Assembly: GCA_947457565.1 (NCBI GenBank)
Contig: CANGWH010000010.1
Coordinates: forward strand, 1 to 46,582
DNA: 46,582 nucleotides
Direction: 5' to 3'
Origin: Flavobacteriales bacterium
GTDB taxonomy: Bacteria > Bacteroidota > Bacteroidia > NS11-12g > UBA955
Below the pieces are notes generated by a model. The model had not been told where the DNA came from, made no database searches, and saw only the letters and a program-made list of their open reading frames with translations. This document shows, piece by piece, positions 8,167 through 18,461 of this stretch (positions are counted from its first letter, which is position 1; every line of letters begins with the position of its first letter). The translations under genes and the position numbers were made by a program.

Positions 8167-9496
8167 ATCATTACTTCAGGATAAACTTTCTGATTGGTTA
8201 TACGACAATGCTTATGTTGGAAAAGGAATTAATCGTTTTTTGACGGGTGCGCTGATATTAATAATAGTTTTTCTTTTTTTACCTTGGGTGCAAAATATCG
8301 AAACTATTGGAACTGTAAACACTTTTCTTCCCGAAGAAAGGCCTCAAGAGGTTCAAACATTTATTGCTGGAAGAATTGCAAAATGGAAAGTAAAAGAAGG
8401 TGATTATGTAAAAAAAGGTGATACAATAGCCGTTTTAGATGAAATAAATAGCGAGTATTTAAACCCAGATTTACTCAATCAAACCGAAATACAAATACAA
8501 GCCAAAGAACAGAGTGTTTTAAGTTATAATTCTAAAATTGGAGCTATCAATAAACAGATTACCCAACTTGAATCGAACAGAGATTTATCGCTTCAAAAGG
8601 CTAGAAATAAAATTGAACAAGAAGCCTTGAAGTTAAAGGCAGAACAAGCAGAATTAGTGGCCGCAGTTAAAAACGCGGAAATTGCAAAAAGACAATTTGA
8701 ACGTGACAGTATTTTAGGCCTTGACGTGCTTCGTAGTCCCGTTGAAATTGAAAATCGTAGGGTTAAATGGCAAGAGGCTATTGCAAAACAGCTAACGTTA
8801 GAAGCCAAAGTAAGAATTGCTCAAAATTCCTATGAAATGGCCAAAATCGAATTACAAAACGTACGTGCCGATTATGGTGAAAAATTAGCAAAAACGGAAA
8901 GTGAGCGATTTTCTGCAATATCCGGACAATTGGAAACCGAAGCGGAAATAAGTAAGCTAAGAAACACCTATTCTAGTTATTCAATACGCAATGGATTTTA
9001 TATTATTACCGCACCACAAACAGGCTTAATCACCCAAACTCTAATTAGAGGTTTAGGCGAAACAGTAAAAGCGGGAGATGCGATATGTACAATTGTGCCT
9101 GGTGGGGCAACATTATCTGTTGAAATGAAAGTAAAACCCGTTGATTTACCTTTATTTCAACGAGGGGAAGATGTACAATTTGTTTTTGATGGTTGGCCCA
9201 CTATCGTATTTTCTGGATGGCCGCAAGCCACCTATGGCACTTTCCCAGGAACAGTTTATGCCATCGACAATGCCATTGATGCGAAGGGTGAATATCGTGT
9301 ATTAGTGAAACCAAATTTCGATAAAAAACCTTGGCCCAAGGAGCTGCGTGTTGGCGTTGGTGCTCGTGGATATGTTATGTTAAATAGAGTACCGATGTGG
9401 TACGAAATATGGCGTAACATCAATGGATTCCCCTCCGATTTTTATAAAACAAGTACAAACCAAGATAGTAAGATTCGTAAAAAGACCTCTCCATGA
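8159..9496 (+). CDS. HlyD-family periplasmic adaptor
   Basis: About 445 aa starting MNKSLLQDKL. It has a short cytosolic N-terminus, one membrane helix (TGALILIIVFLFLPWV, about residues 28-45), a lipoyl half-motif (GRIAKWKVKEGDYVKKGDTI), a long coiled-coil hairpin rich in E/K/A/Q (about 110-270), the second lipoyl half (ITAPQTGLITQTLIRGLGE) and a beta-barrel domain. It would bridge the inner-membrane exporter to the outer-membrane channel. The track begins 39 bases earlier, but the Shine-Dalgarno site and the in-frame ATG support 8159. It overlaps the exporter gene by 8 bases and the TolC-type gene by 4 (ATGA), so translation is likely coupled. The substrate is unknown. Confidence 0.88.
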   Translation: MNKSLLQDKLSDWLYDNAYVGKGINRFLTGALILIIVFLFLPWVQNIETIGTVNTFLPEERPQEVQTFIAGRIAKWKVKEGDYVKKGDTIAVLDEINSEYLNPDLLNQTEIQIQAKEQSVLSYNSKIGAINKQITQLESNRDLSLQKARNKIEQEALKLKAEQAELVAAVKNAEIAKRQFERDSILGLDVLRSPVEIENRRVKWQEAIAKQLTLEAKVRIAQNSYEMAKIELQNVRADYGEKLAKTESERFSAISGQLETEAEISKLRNTYSSYSIRNGFYIITAPQTGLITQTLIRGLGETVKAGDAICTIVPGGATLSVEMKVKPVDLPLFQRGEDVQFVFDGWPTIVFSGWPQATYGTFPGTVYAIDNAIDAKGEYRVLVKPNFDKKPWPKELRVGVGARGYVMLNRVPMWYEIWRNINGFPSDFYKTSTNQDSKIRKKTSP

Positions 9497-10965
9497 GATT
9501 TTTTAACTTAATAGTATTGTTGATTTTGGGATCTCTACCTCAAAGGGATATTTTTTGTCAGATTTCCAATAATGCTGAAACCATAGAAGTTCGCTTAGTT
9601 GATTTAATTGATCGAGTAATTGAATTTCATCCCTTGGTTAAATCGGCCAATTTAGAAATTAATAAAGGTAGTGCCGAAGTTTTAAAAGCACGAGGTGCGT
9701 TTGATCCTACGATTGCATTTCAACAAAATCAAAAGAATTTCGATAATATAAATTACTACCAAGTTCAGACATTTTCATTAGAAAGTCCAACTAGATCGGG
9801 TGTAAAAGTACAATTGGGTACAGAGAATAGTACGGGTCAGTATTTAAACCCAATGGATAATACTGGAAAAGTTGGCACTCAATATACAGGGCTTAGTATT
9901 CCTATTTTAAAGGATTTGATTATCGATAAAAAACGTGCCGATTTTCAAAAATCGAAAACGCTAAAAACAATGAACTATTGGGAAAGGGAAATCATAATTA
10001 ATAATCTTTTAAATGACCTAATCCAACATTATATTGAATGGCAAATTTGGACGGAAAGCAGCAACCGAATTGAACAAATGATATTTAATGCGGAAACTCG
10101 TCAGAATGGTTTGCGGAAACTATTTAGGGCAGGTGCTTCCAACACAGTAGATACATTAGAAACCTATGTTCAGTTAGAACAATACCGGGCAAAATTGATG
10201 GAAATCCAATGGAAACAACTTAAGTCGAAAATAATGATTAATTCTTGGTTATGGGCGGAAGACAATACTCCTATCGAATTAACTCAAAATAGTATACCCA
10301 GTAGATGGGGTTTAGAGCAGTTGGATTCTTTTTGTAATTATAGTTTCAACTATTTCACCAATGGTAGTTCTTCCATTAACGCTCCGTTACCTCCGGAGCT
10401 ACGATTGCTAGAAAATACTATTAGTTTGACAAAAATCGACTTAAACTACAAAACCAATAACTTATTACCGCAATTGGATTTAAAATACCAGTATCTGCAA
10501 CCATTGAATAATTTCAACTACGCTGATTTTGGTAATTTACGAAACAATAATCGTTTTGGAATACAGTTTAGTAGCCCTTTGGTTTACAGAGAGGCGCGTG
10601 GTGAATACCAATTAGCAAAATATAAGTATCAGCAAACTGAATGGAAATTTCAATCGAAGCAACGGGAATTCTTTATTAAAATTCAAGCCAATTTCAACGA
10701 AATATCTGTTAGTCGTAATTTATATTCTAAGTGGGTAGAAATTGGAACCGAACTCACTGATTTATACAATTTAGAAATCCGCAGATTTGAAGCGGGTGAT
10801 GCAAACTTTTTCATTGTTAACACTCGTGAAATGAGAGCATTGGATGCGCAATTGAAAGCGCTAGAATACCGTAAGGAGTATTTTCAGTATTGTAACCATT
10901 TCCTAAACTACACAGGTTGGTACACCGTATTATTCAGTGAAAAAATCACTTCCGCTACAAAATAA
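9493..10965 (+). CDS. TolC-family outer-membrane channel
   Basis: A 490-aa outer-membrane efflux protein. The signal peptide (MRFFNLIVLLILGSLPQRDIFCQ) is followed by VRLVDLIDRVIEFHPLVKSA, the usual first helix of OEP domains. Two OEP repeats with long alpha-helical stretches follow, including LEIRRFEAGDANFFIVNTRE, the typical second-repeat helix motif. The first repeat ends near the GASNTVDTLETYVQLEQYRA motif. Starting 4 bases inside the adaptor gene, it completes a three-part envelope-spanning exporter, apart from the missing ATPase. A possible hairpin-plus-T-run terminator follows at 10973-11026. Confidence 0.88.
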   Translation: MRFFNLIVLLILGSLPQRDIFCQISNNAETIEVRLVDLIDRVIEFHPLVKSANLEINKGSAEVLKARGAFDPTIAFQQNQKNFDNINYYQVQTFSLESPTRSGVKVQLGTENSTGQYLNPMDNTGKVGTQYTGLSIPILKDLIIDKKRADFQKSKTLKTMNYWEREIIINNLLNDLIQHYIEWQIWTESSNRIEQMIFNAETRQNGLRKLFRAGASNTVDTLETYVQLEQYRAKLMEIQWKQLKSKIMINSWLWAEDNTPIELTQNSIPSRWGLEQLDSFCNYSFNYFTNGSSSINAPLPPELRLLENTISLTKIDLNYKTNNLLPQLDLKYQYLQPLNNFNYADFGNLRNNNRFGIQFSSPLVYREARGEYQLAKYKYQQTEWKFQSKQREFFIKIQANFNEISVSRNLYSKWVEIGTELTDLYNLEIRRFEAGDANFFIVNTREMRALDAQLKALEYRKEYFQYCNHFLNYTGWYTVLFSEKITSATK

Positions 10966-10972
10966 GTAAACC

Positions 10973-11026
10973 AGCATGTTTTCGTTGCATTTTGCACAAC
11001 AAAGCGTTCCAAAATGTATGCTTTTT
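10973..11026 (+). terminator. Possible terminator after the exporter operon
   Basis: AGCAT at 10973 pairs with ATGCT at 11018, with further A/T pairing inside and a T5 run after. The loop is long and the stem imperfect, so this is only a candidate. Confidence 0.3.
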
Positions 11027-11061
11027 CGTTAGTAATAAGTGGATAATAACATTCGCAATTT

Positions 11062-11093
11062 TTGCGTTTCCAACGGGTTAAATTCTATATTTA
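11062..11093 (+). promoter_or_regulatory. Candidate gyrB promoter
   Basis: TTG at 11062 is followed after 21 bases by TATATTTA (11086-11093), one base off TAnnTTTG. The predicted leader to the ATG at 11123 is about 25 bases. Confidence 0.4.
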
Positions 11094-11110
11094 CGGAATA
11101 TTAATTTTGA

Positions 11111-13075
<1,965 letters not shown>

Positions 13076-13111
13076 ATCGTTGGATATTTAACGTTTAACT
13101 TGATATTGTTT

Positions 13112-14344
13112 CTAATATTGAATGGCCCGGTTTAGGGCCATTCTTTTTATCCATTGTAATGGAATCAATGCAATTATTGTACTCAAAATTATCAAACCTG
13201 CATTTACGATGAGAACGTTTATCCAATTGAAATCAACCATTACATGTGATACAAAATAAATCGACTGGTTTAACTTAATGAACTGATAGGTTTCTTGCAG
13301 CCAACATAATACGAAAGCAATAAGATCTCCAATACCAATTCCTGCCATTATTATTAGTACTGCTTGCCATAAAAATACCCGTTGTACGGATGTTACATTG
13401 GCACCCATTGCCTGAATCAACCCAATAAATTTTATTCGTTCAAAAATCAAGATTAACAAAATTGTAGTTACGGCAATAAAACAGACTATTGCCATCATGA
13501 TCAAAATTACCCATACATTGGTATTGAGAATTGATAGCCAGTCATAAATTTGTCTGTGGAAGAATCTCGATGTATTCAATCGTAATTCTCCTCCAGGTAC
13601 TACAAATTTCAGTGCATCAAATAACCGATGTTGTTTGCCGGGTTTAGCCCAAACTTCAATTTTTGTAATGGAATTGTTATTAGGCAGAAACTCACTCACT
13701 AAATATTGATTAACATAGATTATCTGTTTGTCGATTTGATCAATACCTGTTTCAAAAATACCTGCTATTTGTAGTCGCTTTGGCTTGGGTCTTACCATTG
13801 AAAGCGAATCTACATTCTTAAAAAAAACCAAGGTTATATAACTTCCTGTATCAAGTGTTAACCGATTTGCAAGTTCTTTAGATATCCAAACCCATGTATT
13901 CGAATCGGTTAAACGATGATTTTCGTTCACTATGAATGGCTTTAAAATGGATCTTACTTGTAAAAAATCCATCCCGGTTGCCACAACCCCATCTAGGTCT
14001 TGTTCCCCCTTGATTATAGCGGCCTTTGAACATGAAACTGTCCAACTTTTTACTGCATCACTTGATTTAAGTACCTTCTCAATTTCACTGCCTTTTTCTT
14101 TAGAAAACGGTATTGGTTCTGCATTTTCTAAATTGGCCGCATTGTCAATGATAAAATCACCGTGCAACTGTATTACTTTCTGCATTATCCCCTGCTGAAA
14201 TCCGCGTACTGTAGAAATTGTAATAATCATTACACAAACACTCAATGCAACAGCGGAAATAGCTAAAATCATCATATTTTTGGAAAAGGTTTGGTTCTTA
14301 TTTTTAACCAAACGAAATGCAACCCATCTTTCCCAAGAATTCAT
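13112..14344 (-). CDS. FtsX/LolC-type ABC transporter permease
   Basis: About 410 aa from ATG at 14344 (MNSWERWVAFRL). The track's longer start would read through the divergent gene and is rejected. The layout is that of LolC/LolE/MacB permeases: one membrane helix near the N-terminus (MMILAISAVALSVCVMIITI), a periplasmic region of about 230 residues, then three C-terminal helices (VWVILIMMAIVCFIAVTTILLIL; VFLWQAVLIIMAGIGIGDLIA; INVLIVNAGLIILSTIIALI). The GANVTSVQRVF coupling motif precedes the penultimate helix. Such permeases power lipoprotein release or envelope transport with a separate ATPase, which is not in this window. A TACCTTTG box sits just upstream. Confidence 0.85.
   Translation of the reverse strand: MNSWERWVAFRLVKNKNQTFSKNMMILAISAVALSVCVMIITISTVRGFQQGIMQKVIQLHGDFIIDNAANLENAEPIPFSKEKGSEIEKVLKSSDAVKSWTVSCSKAAIIKGEQDLDGVVATGMDFLQVRSILKPFIVNENHRLTDSNTWVWISKELANRLTLDTGSYITLVFFKNVDSLSMVRPKPKRLQIAGIFETGIDQIDKQIIYVNQYLVSEFLPNNNSITKIEVWAKPGKQHRLFDALKFVVPGGELRLNTSRFFHRQIYDWLSILNTNVWVILIMMAIVCFIAVTTILLILIFERIKFIGLIQAMGANVTSVQRVFLWQAVLIIMAGIGIGDLIAFVLCWLQETYQFIKLNQSIYFVSHVMVDFNWINVLIVNAGLIILSTIIALIPLQWIKRMALNRAIQY
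13120..13148 (+). terminator. gyrB terminator, inside the end of the FtsX gene
   Basis: GAATGGCCC and GGGCCATTC form a perfect 9-bp stem with a 6-base loop (GGTTTA), followed on the plus strand by CTTTTTA. The stem overlaps the last codons of the convergent permease gene. There is no T-run in the minus direction. Confidence 0.75.
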
Positions 14345-15647
14345 GATATTCAAAGGTAAACAACAACTACAAATTCTCGTATTTACGACCCTTTTTCTTT
14401 GGCTATTTTTTGCCAATAACACCGTTTCAGGATATTGTGTATTTCCTGGAAACTCTCCTACCATAGAATCAACATCTATAAAAACAGGGGCAGAACAATT
14501 CTCCCAATACATTTGGCGATTAAAAGGCAAGCGGGTAATGATTATCGCCAATCAAACTTCCGTAGTTAATGGTGTTCATTTGGTAGATACATTGTTAAAA
14601 TTGGGAATAAATATTACCGGTGTTTTTGCACCCGAACATGGTTTTCGAGGGTCAGCAGCCAACGGTGAACATGTTTCCAACCAAACCGATGCCAAAACCG
14701 GACTACCCATTTATTCTTTATACGGTTCAAACTATAAGCCCACCAAAGCTCAATTAGAGAATTGCGACATTCTGGTATTTGATATTCAAGACGTGGGAGT
14801 ACGTTTTTACACTTATTTAACTACCATGCATTTTGCCATGCAAGCATGTAGTGAGTATCATAAAACTTTTATAGTTTTAGATCGACCCAATCCCAACGGT
14901 TATTTTATGGATGGACCAATTCTTCAAAGTGGTTTAGAGAGCATGGTAGGTGTTCATCCCATTCCTTTAGTGCATGGTATGACCTTGGGCGAGCTTTCTT
15001 ATATGATAATTGGAGAACGATGGTTGCAAATCACCATTCCGAACGCAGTAAATAAAAGTAAAAATCCAAGTAAAAATCTAACATCAATTATTAAATCGGA
15101 AATTAACGATAGCCTTAATTTAATCGTGGTTCCTTGTAAGAATTGGATGAGAAGCCAACGATATTCAGTTCCCATTCCACCGTCGCCAAATCTACCAACC
15201 GATAATAGTATATTATTATACCCTTCGTTAGGGCTGTTTGAAGGTACTATAATGAGCATGGGTAGAGGAACCAACAAACCCTTTGAATGCTTTGGAGCAC
15301 CTTGGTTAAAACAAGGGAGCTATACATTCACACCAACGGATATTCAGGGAAAAGCGATCAACCCACCCTATAAAAATCAATTGTGTAGAGGTGTACTATT
15401 AACCGATTTTGGACCATCTTATTTACATAATTTCAAACATCTTTATTTAGAATGGTTGGTAATGTTATACGATGAATGTCCAGATAGCATCAAATTTTTC
15501 AATCCGTTTTTTACAAAATTAATTGGCAATAAAGAGGTTCAAAAAATGATTGAATCTGGGAAAGATGCCAATTATATTAGAAATAGTTGGAGAAACGATA
15601 TTGAGGTGTTTGAAAATAAACGATGGAAGTACCTGCTATATCCCTAA
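14343..15647 (+). CDS. DUF1343 / NamZ-type exo-N-acetylmuramidase
   Basis: About 434 aa from ATG at 14343 (MIFKGKQQLQ), with a signal peptide (ILVFTTLFLWLFFANNTVSG) that indicates export. The track start at 14280 would add a stretch antisense to the permease and spoil the signal. The DUF1343 family is recognised by MIIANQTSVVN, GVFAPEHGFRG, GLPIYSLYG, DILVFDIQDVGVRFYTYLTT, VLDRPNPNG, EGTIMSMGRGTNKPFE and SLGLFEGT. The Bacillus NamZ member removes terminal MurNAc from peptidoglycan fragments, so a cell-wall recycling role is likely. The start codon shares CATG with the divergent permease start. A 9-bp inverted repeat (15623/15659) spans the stop codon. Confidence 0.88.
   Translation: MIFKGKQQLQILVFTTLFLWLFFANNTVSGYCVFPGNSPTIESTSIKTGAEQFSQYIWRLKGKRVMIIANQTSVVNGVHLVDTLLKLGINITGVFAPEHGFRGSAANGEHVSNQTDAKTGLPIYSLYGSNYKPTKAQLENCDILVFDIQDVGVRFYTYLTTMHFAMQACSEYHKTFIVLDRPNPNGYFMDGPILQSGLESMVGVHPIPLVHGMTLGELSYMIIGERWLQITIPNAVNKSKNPSKNLTSIIKSEINDSLNLIVVPCKNWMRSQRYSVPIPPSPNLPTDNSILLYPSLGLFEGTIMSMGRGTNKPFECFGAPWLKQGSYTFTPTDIQGKAINPPYKNQLCRGVLLTDFGPSYLHNFKHLYLEWLVMLYDECPDSIKFFNPFFTKLIGNKEVQKMIESGKDANYIRNSWRNDIEVFENKRWKYLLYP
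14351..14358 (-). promoter_or_regulatory. -7 box for the FtsX-type permease
   Basis: TACCTTTG on the minus strand matches TAnnTTTG and ends 6 bases before the permease ATG. No TTG at the proper -33 spacing was found. It lies inside the opposite gene's signal peptide coding region. Confidence 0.35.
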
Positions 15648-15690
15648 AGATTAAGCGATACTTCCATGCTTGTATTTAGTTGAAATAAAA

Positions 15691-17028
15691 CTATTTAATT
15701 TCGAAGGTATTCATGAATGCCGTTGTAAAATTGCCGTTGATGAAATCTTCGTTTTCCATCAATTGCAAATGCAACGGTATAGTAGTTTTAACCCCTTCTA
15801 CAATAAATTCACCCAATGCTCTGCGCATTTTAACGATGGCTTCTTGTCTGGTTTGAGCAGAAACAATCAATTTAGCAATCATTGAATCGTAATATGGGGG
15901 AATTGTATATCCCGCATAAATATGAGTATCTACGCGAACTCCATGTCCACCAGGCCTATTTAGAGAAGTAATTTTACCGGGACAAGGTCTAAAATTATTA
16001 TAGATATCCTCGGCATTTATCCTACATTCTATAGCATGTTTTGTAGGCTCATAATCCTTACCTGAAATAGGCTGTCCCGCTGCGATTAGGATTTGCTCCT
16101 TTACGAGATCATAATTAATAACTTCTTCTGTTACGGGATGTTCTACTTGAATACGCGTATTCATTTCCATAAAGTAGAAATTCCTATGCTTATCTACCAA
16201 AAATTCTACGGTACCTACTCCTTCGTAATTAATAATTTGAGCTGCCGCTTTTGCTGCAGTTCCCATTTTGGCTCTTAACTCCGGCGTCATAAATGGCGAT
16301 GGCGTTTCTTCTAAGAGTTTTTGATGTCGACGTTGAATGCTACAATCCCGTTCACTCAAATGACAAACCTTACCGTATTGATCTCCTGCAATTTGAATCT
16401 CAATATGTCTAGGTTCTTCAATATACTTTTCCATGTACAAACCATCGTTTCCAAAAGCTGCGCCTGCTTCTTGTTTGGCACTGTTCCAATTGGGTTCTAG
16501 CTCATCCTCCTTCCAAATAATTCGCATTCCTCTACCTCCACCACCTGCTGTAGCTTTAATAATTACAGGGTATCCAATTTCTTTAGCGATTATTTTACCT
16601 TGTTCGATACTCTCCAATAAGCCTACCGACCCAGGAATGGTAGGAACACCGGCTTTTTTCATGGTATCTTTAGCATTGCTTTTATCGCCCATCGAATCAA
16701 TTTGCTCGGGTGTTGCCCCGATAAATTTAATTCCATGATCTCTGCACAGCGCGCTAAACTTGCTATTCTCGCTCAAAAAGCCATAACCTGGATGAATTGC
16801 ATCTGCGTTTGTAATTTCTGCAGCGGCAAGAATTCTAGGCATATTTAAATAGCTATCCTTACTCTGAGGGGGCCCGATACATACTGCTTCATCGGCAAAA
16901 CGCACATGAAGACTATCTCTATCACCCGTTGAGTAAACAGCAACTGTTTTTATCCCCATTTCCTTGCAAGTGCGAATTATACGCAATGCAATCTCACCGC
17001 GGTTTGCGATCAGAATTTTCTTAAACAT
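15691..17028 (-). CDS. accC: Biotin carboxylase (acyl-CoA carboxylase)
   Basis: A 445-aa ATP-grasp enzyme that carboxylates the biotin on the carrier protein using bicarbonate and ATP. It shows the N-terminal [20 protein letters not shown], the glycine-rich ATP loop ([13 protein letters not shown]), [31 protein letters not shown], and the catalytic [15 protein letters not shown]. The length is that of stand-alone AccC; there is no fused biotin-carrier domain. It starts 5 bases after accB and is certainly co-transcribed with it. The same subunit could serve acetyl-CoA carboxylase and the neighbouring propionyl-CoA-type carboxyltransferase. Confidence 0.96.
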   Translation of the reverse strand: MFKKILIANRGEIALRIIRTCKEMGIKTVAVYSTGDRDSLHVRFADEAVCIGPPQSKDSYLNMPRILAAAEITNADAIHPGYGFLSENSKFSALCRDHGIKFIGATPEQIDSMGDKSNAKDTMKKAGVPTIPGSVGLLESIEQGKIIAKEIGYPVIIKATAGGGGRGMRIIWKEDELEPNWNSAKQEAGAAFGNDGLYMEKYIEEPRHIEIQIAGDQYGKVCHLSERDCSIQRRHQKLLEETPSPFMTPELRAKMGTAAKAAAQIINYEGVGTVEFLVDKHRNFYFMEMNTRIQVEHPVTEEVINYDLVKEQILIAAGQPISGKDYEPTKHAIECRINAEDIYNNFRPCPGKITSLNRPGGHGVRVDTHIYAGYTIPPYYDSMIAKLIVSAQTRQEAIVKMRRALGEFIVEGVKTTIPLHLQLMENEDFINGNFTTAFMNTFEIK

Positions 17029-17033
17029 AATAA

Positions 17034-17519
17034 TTATGCTGGTTCCACCAAGAACAATGGCTGATCATATTCTACAGGTGTAGCATTATCAACCAATACC
17101 TTAACAATTTTACCGGAAATTTCCGATTCAATTTCATTAAATAACTTCATCGCTTCGATGATACATACCACTTTACCTGGTTTCACGTCGTCGCCAACGT
17201 TCACAAAAGACGGCGAATCCGGATTGGGGGTGCGATAAAATGTACCAACCATAGGAGATTTAATGGTGATTAGGTTATCGGTTTTAGCTTCTGCAGGTGC
17301 AGAAGGTATTGTAGCTACGGGCGCAGGAGAGGCAGCAACAGGTGCGGCTACCATAGGCATTGCCGCCGGCTGAGCAATCGCAGTGTGTACGATTTGTGCT
17401 GAACCTACATTTTGGTTTTTCTTGATGGCAATTTTGAAATCTTTCTGGCTGATTTCTACTTCATCAACTCCGCTAGTAGATACGAATTTGATTAATGCTT
17501 GAATTTCTTTTAAGTCCAT
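17034..17519 (-). CDS. accB: Biotin carboxyl carrier protein
   Basis: A 161-aa carrier. The N-terminal 40 residues form the AccB helix region ([23 protein letters not shown]), followed by an Ala/Pro-rich flexible linker (about 50-80) and a C-terminal lipoyl/biotinyl domain. The biotinylated lysine is K125 in [10 protein letters not shown]; the usual EAMKM is EAMKL here, a common variant. The thumb region before it ([24 protein letters not shown]) is that of true AccB. It lies upstream of accC in the usual order. The 126 bases upstream are AT-rich and hold an inverted repeat but no convincing promoter. Confidence 0.95.
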   Translation of the reverse strand: MDLKEIQALIKFVSTSGVDEVEISQKDFKIAIKKNQNVGSAQIVHTAIAQPAAMPMVAAPVAASPAPVATIPSAPAEAKTDNLITIKSPMVGTFYRTPNPDSPSFVNVGDDVKPGKVVCIIEAMKLFNEIESEISGKIVKVLVDNATPVEYDQPLFLVEPA

Positions 17520-17579
17520 AAAGGATAAAGTTTAGTTTGGCAAAATAAGGGAAAAAACACTTAAAACAGGTAAAAAACG

Positions 17580-17611
17580 GCTTTTTTTGAGCTATTTTGA
17601 TGAAAAAAAGC
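17580..17611. repeat. AT-rich inverted repeat between accB and the barrel gene
   Basis: GCTTTTTTT (17580) and AAAAAAAGC (17603) form a 9-bp inverted repeat with a 14-base spacer. It may act as a weak terminator or be a by-product of AT-rich sequence. Confidence 0.25.
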
Positions 17612-17645
17612 TAATTTTTGTCAAAAATCAACACAATTACTAAAT

Positions 17646-18461
17646 TTAAAACTCAGGAGTACCGATTGGTTTAAATTTGCTTTTAGTGGTCTTTTTTTTA
17701 AGGGTAATGTTTATTCCTCCCTGAATGAGTGCCTTGGCGATTCCAATTTCCGTGTAATACCCCAGTCCTCCTGCAATTTTACCCGCACAACCCAACGTTA
17801 AATCACCGCCCGGAGTTGTAAATCCTAAAAAAGGTATGGTTAAATCAAAGTCAGAAAATCCCTTTACTGGATTATTAACACTACCATCAATAGAATTAAA
17901 ACGAATACCCATACTAATACCTATGTATGGATCAAACTTCTCGGAAGGAGCAAAATGTAGATTGTACCGTAAATTTACCGATTGGGTTCTGTATTTGATG
18001 GTTACTTCGGTTGGAACCAATTTTTGTAATTCGGTATTAAAAAACGAATCTGTTTTCAATGAAGCATTTACATCTACACCGGCTTGTGCGTAATTGATGG
18101 CTATCCCCGATCTGTAAGTTAACATTTTTTCAGCCTTAAAAAACACATTCCTATTTTTATTCAGCGTAAACTCGCCATATTGTTGACCAAAATCTAAGAG
18201 CCAGTACATAGTATTGGCAGTTCCTAAACCCGCTGAAAATCTGTAATTCCAAACAGGCACTGGCTTTTCCTTTTTGTCATTGGCAATTACTTGAAAGTAC
18301 TCAAAATTACGATTGTTAACACTTATAATTTCCAGTGTTGGAGTGTAGCTAGCCTGTGTTGAGTCAATTGGGCTTGACCACAACCGAGAAGCATAAAATA
18401 CAATTAGAATAAAAGTTACCCTAGTTCTCACTCCAGAATTACTATAACGGAATATTACCAT
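17646..18461 (-). CDS. Outer-membrane beta-barrel protein (porin-like)
   Basis: About 271 aa from ATG at 18461 ([10 protein letters not shown]). The track's earlier start lies deeper inside the upstream gene and lacks a clean signal. The signal peptide is [18 protein letters not shown]. The rest alternates hydrophobic and polar residues with repeated aromatic strands ([68 protein letters not shown]), as in small eight-strand barrels. I do not recognise a specific family. Its start overlaps the carboxyltransferase stop by 20 bases, so the two are translated from one message. That placement within a carboxylase operon is odd. Function unknown. Confidence 0.75.
   Translation of the reverse strand: MVIFRYSNSGVRTRVTFILIVFYASRLWSSPIDSTQASYTPTLEIISVNNRNFEYFQVIANDKKEKPVPVWNYRFSAGLGTANTMYWLLDFGQQYGEFTLNKNRNVFFKAEKMLTYRSGIAINYAQAGVDVNASLKTDSFFNTELQKLVPTEVTIKYRTQSVNLRYNLHFAPSEKFDPYIGISMGIRFNSIDGSVNNPVKGFSDFDLTIPFLGFTTPGGDLTLGCAGKIAGGLGYYTEIGIAKALIQGGINITLKKKTTKSKFKPIGTPEF

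Noticed and set aside
14280-14551. Track starts at 14280 (plus) and 14551 (minus) for the muramidase and permease
   Set aside because: They would make the genes overlap by 270 bases and place antisense-coded sequence before a good signal peptide and a good membrane protein N-terminus.
15623-15667. Inverted repeat ATGGAAGTA/TACTTCCAT around the muramidase stop as a terminator
   Set aside because: The loop is 27 bases and no T-run follows; probably chance or a weak structure.
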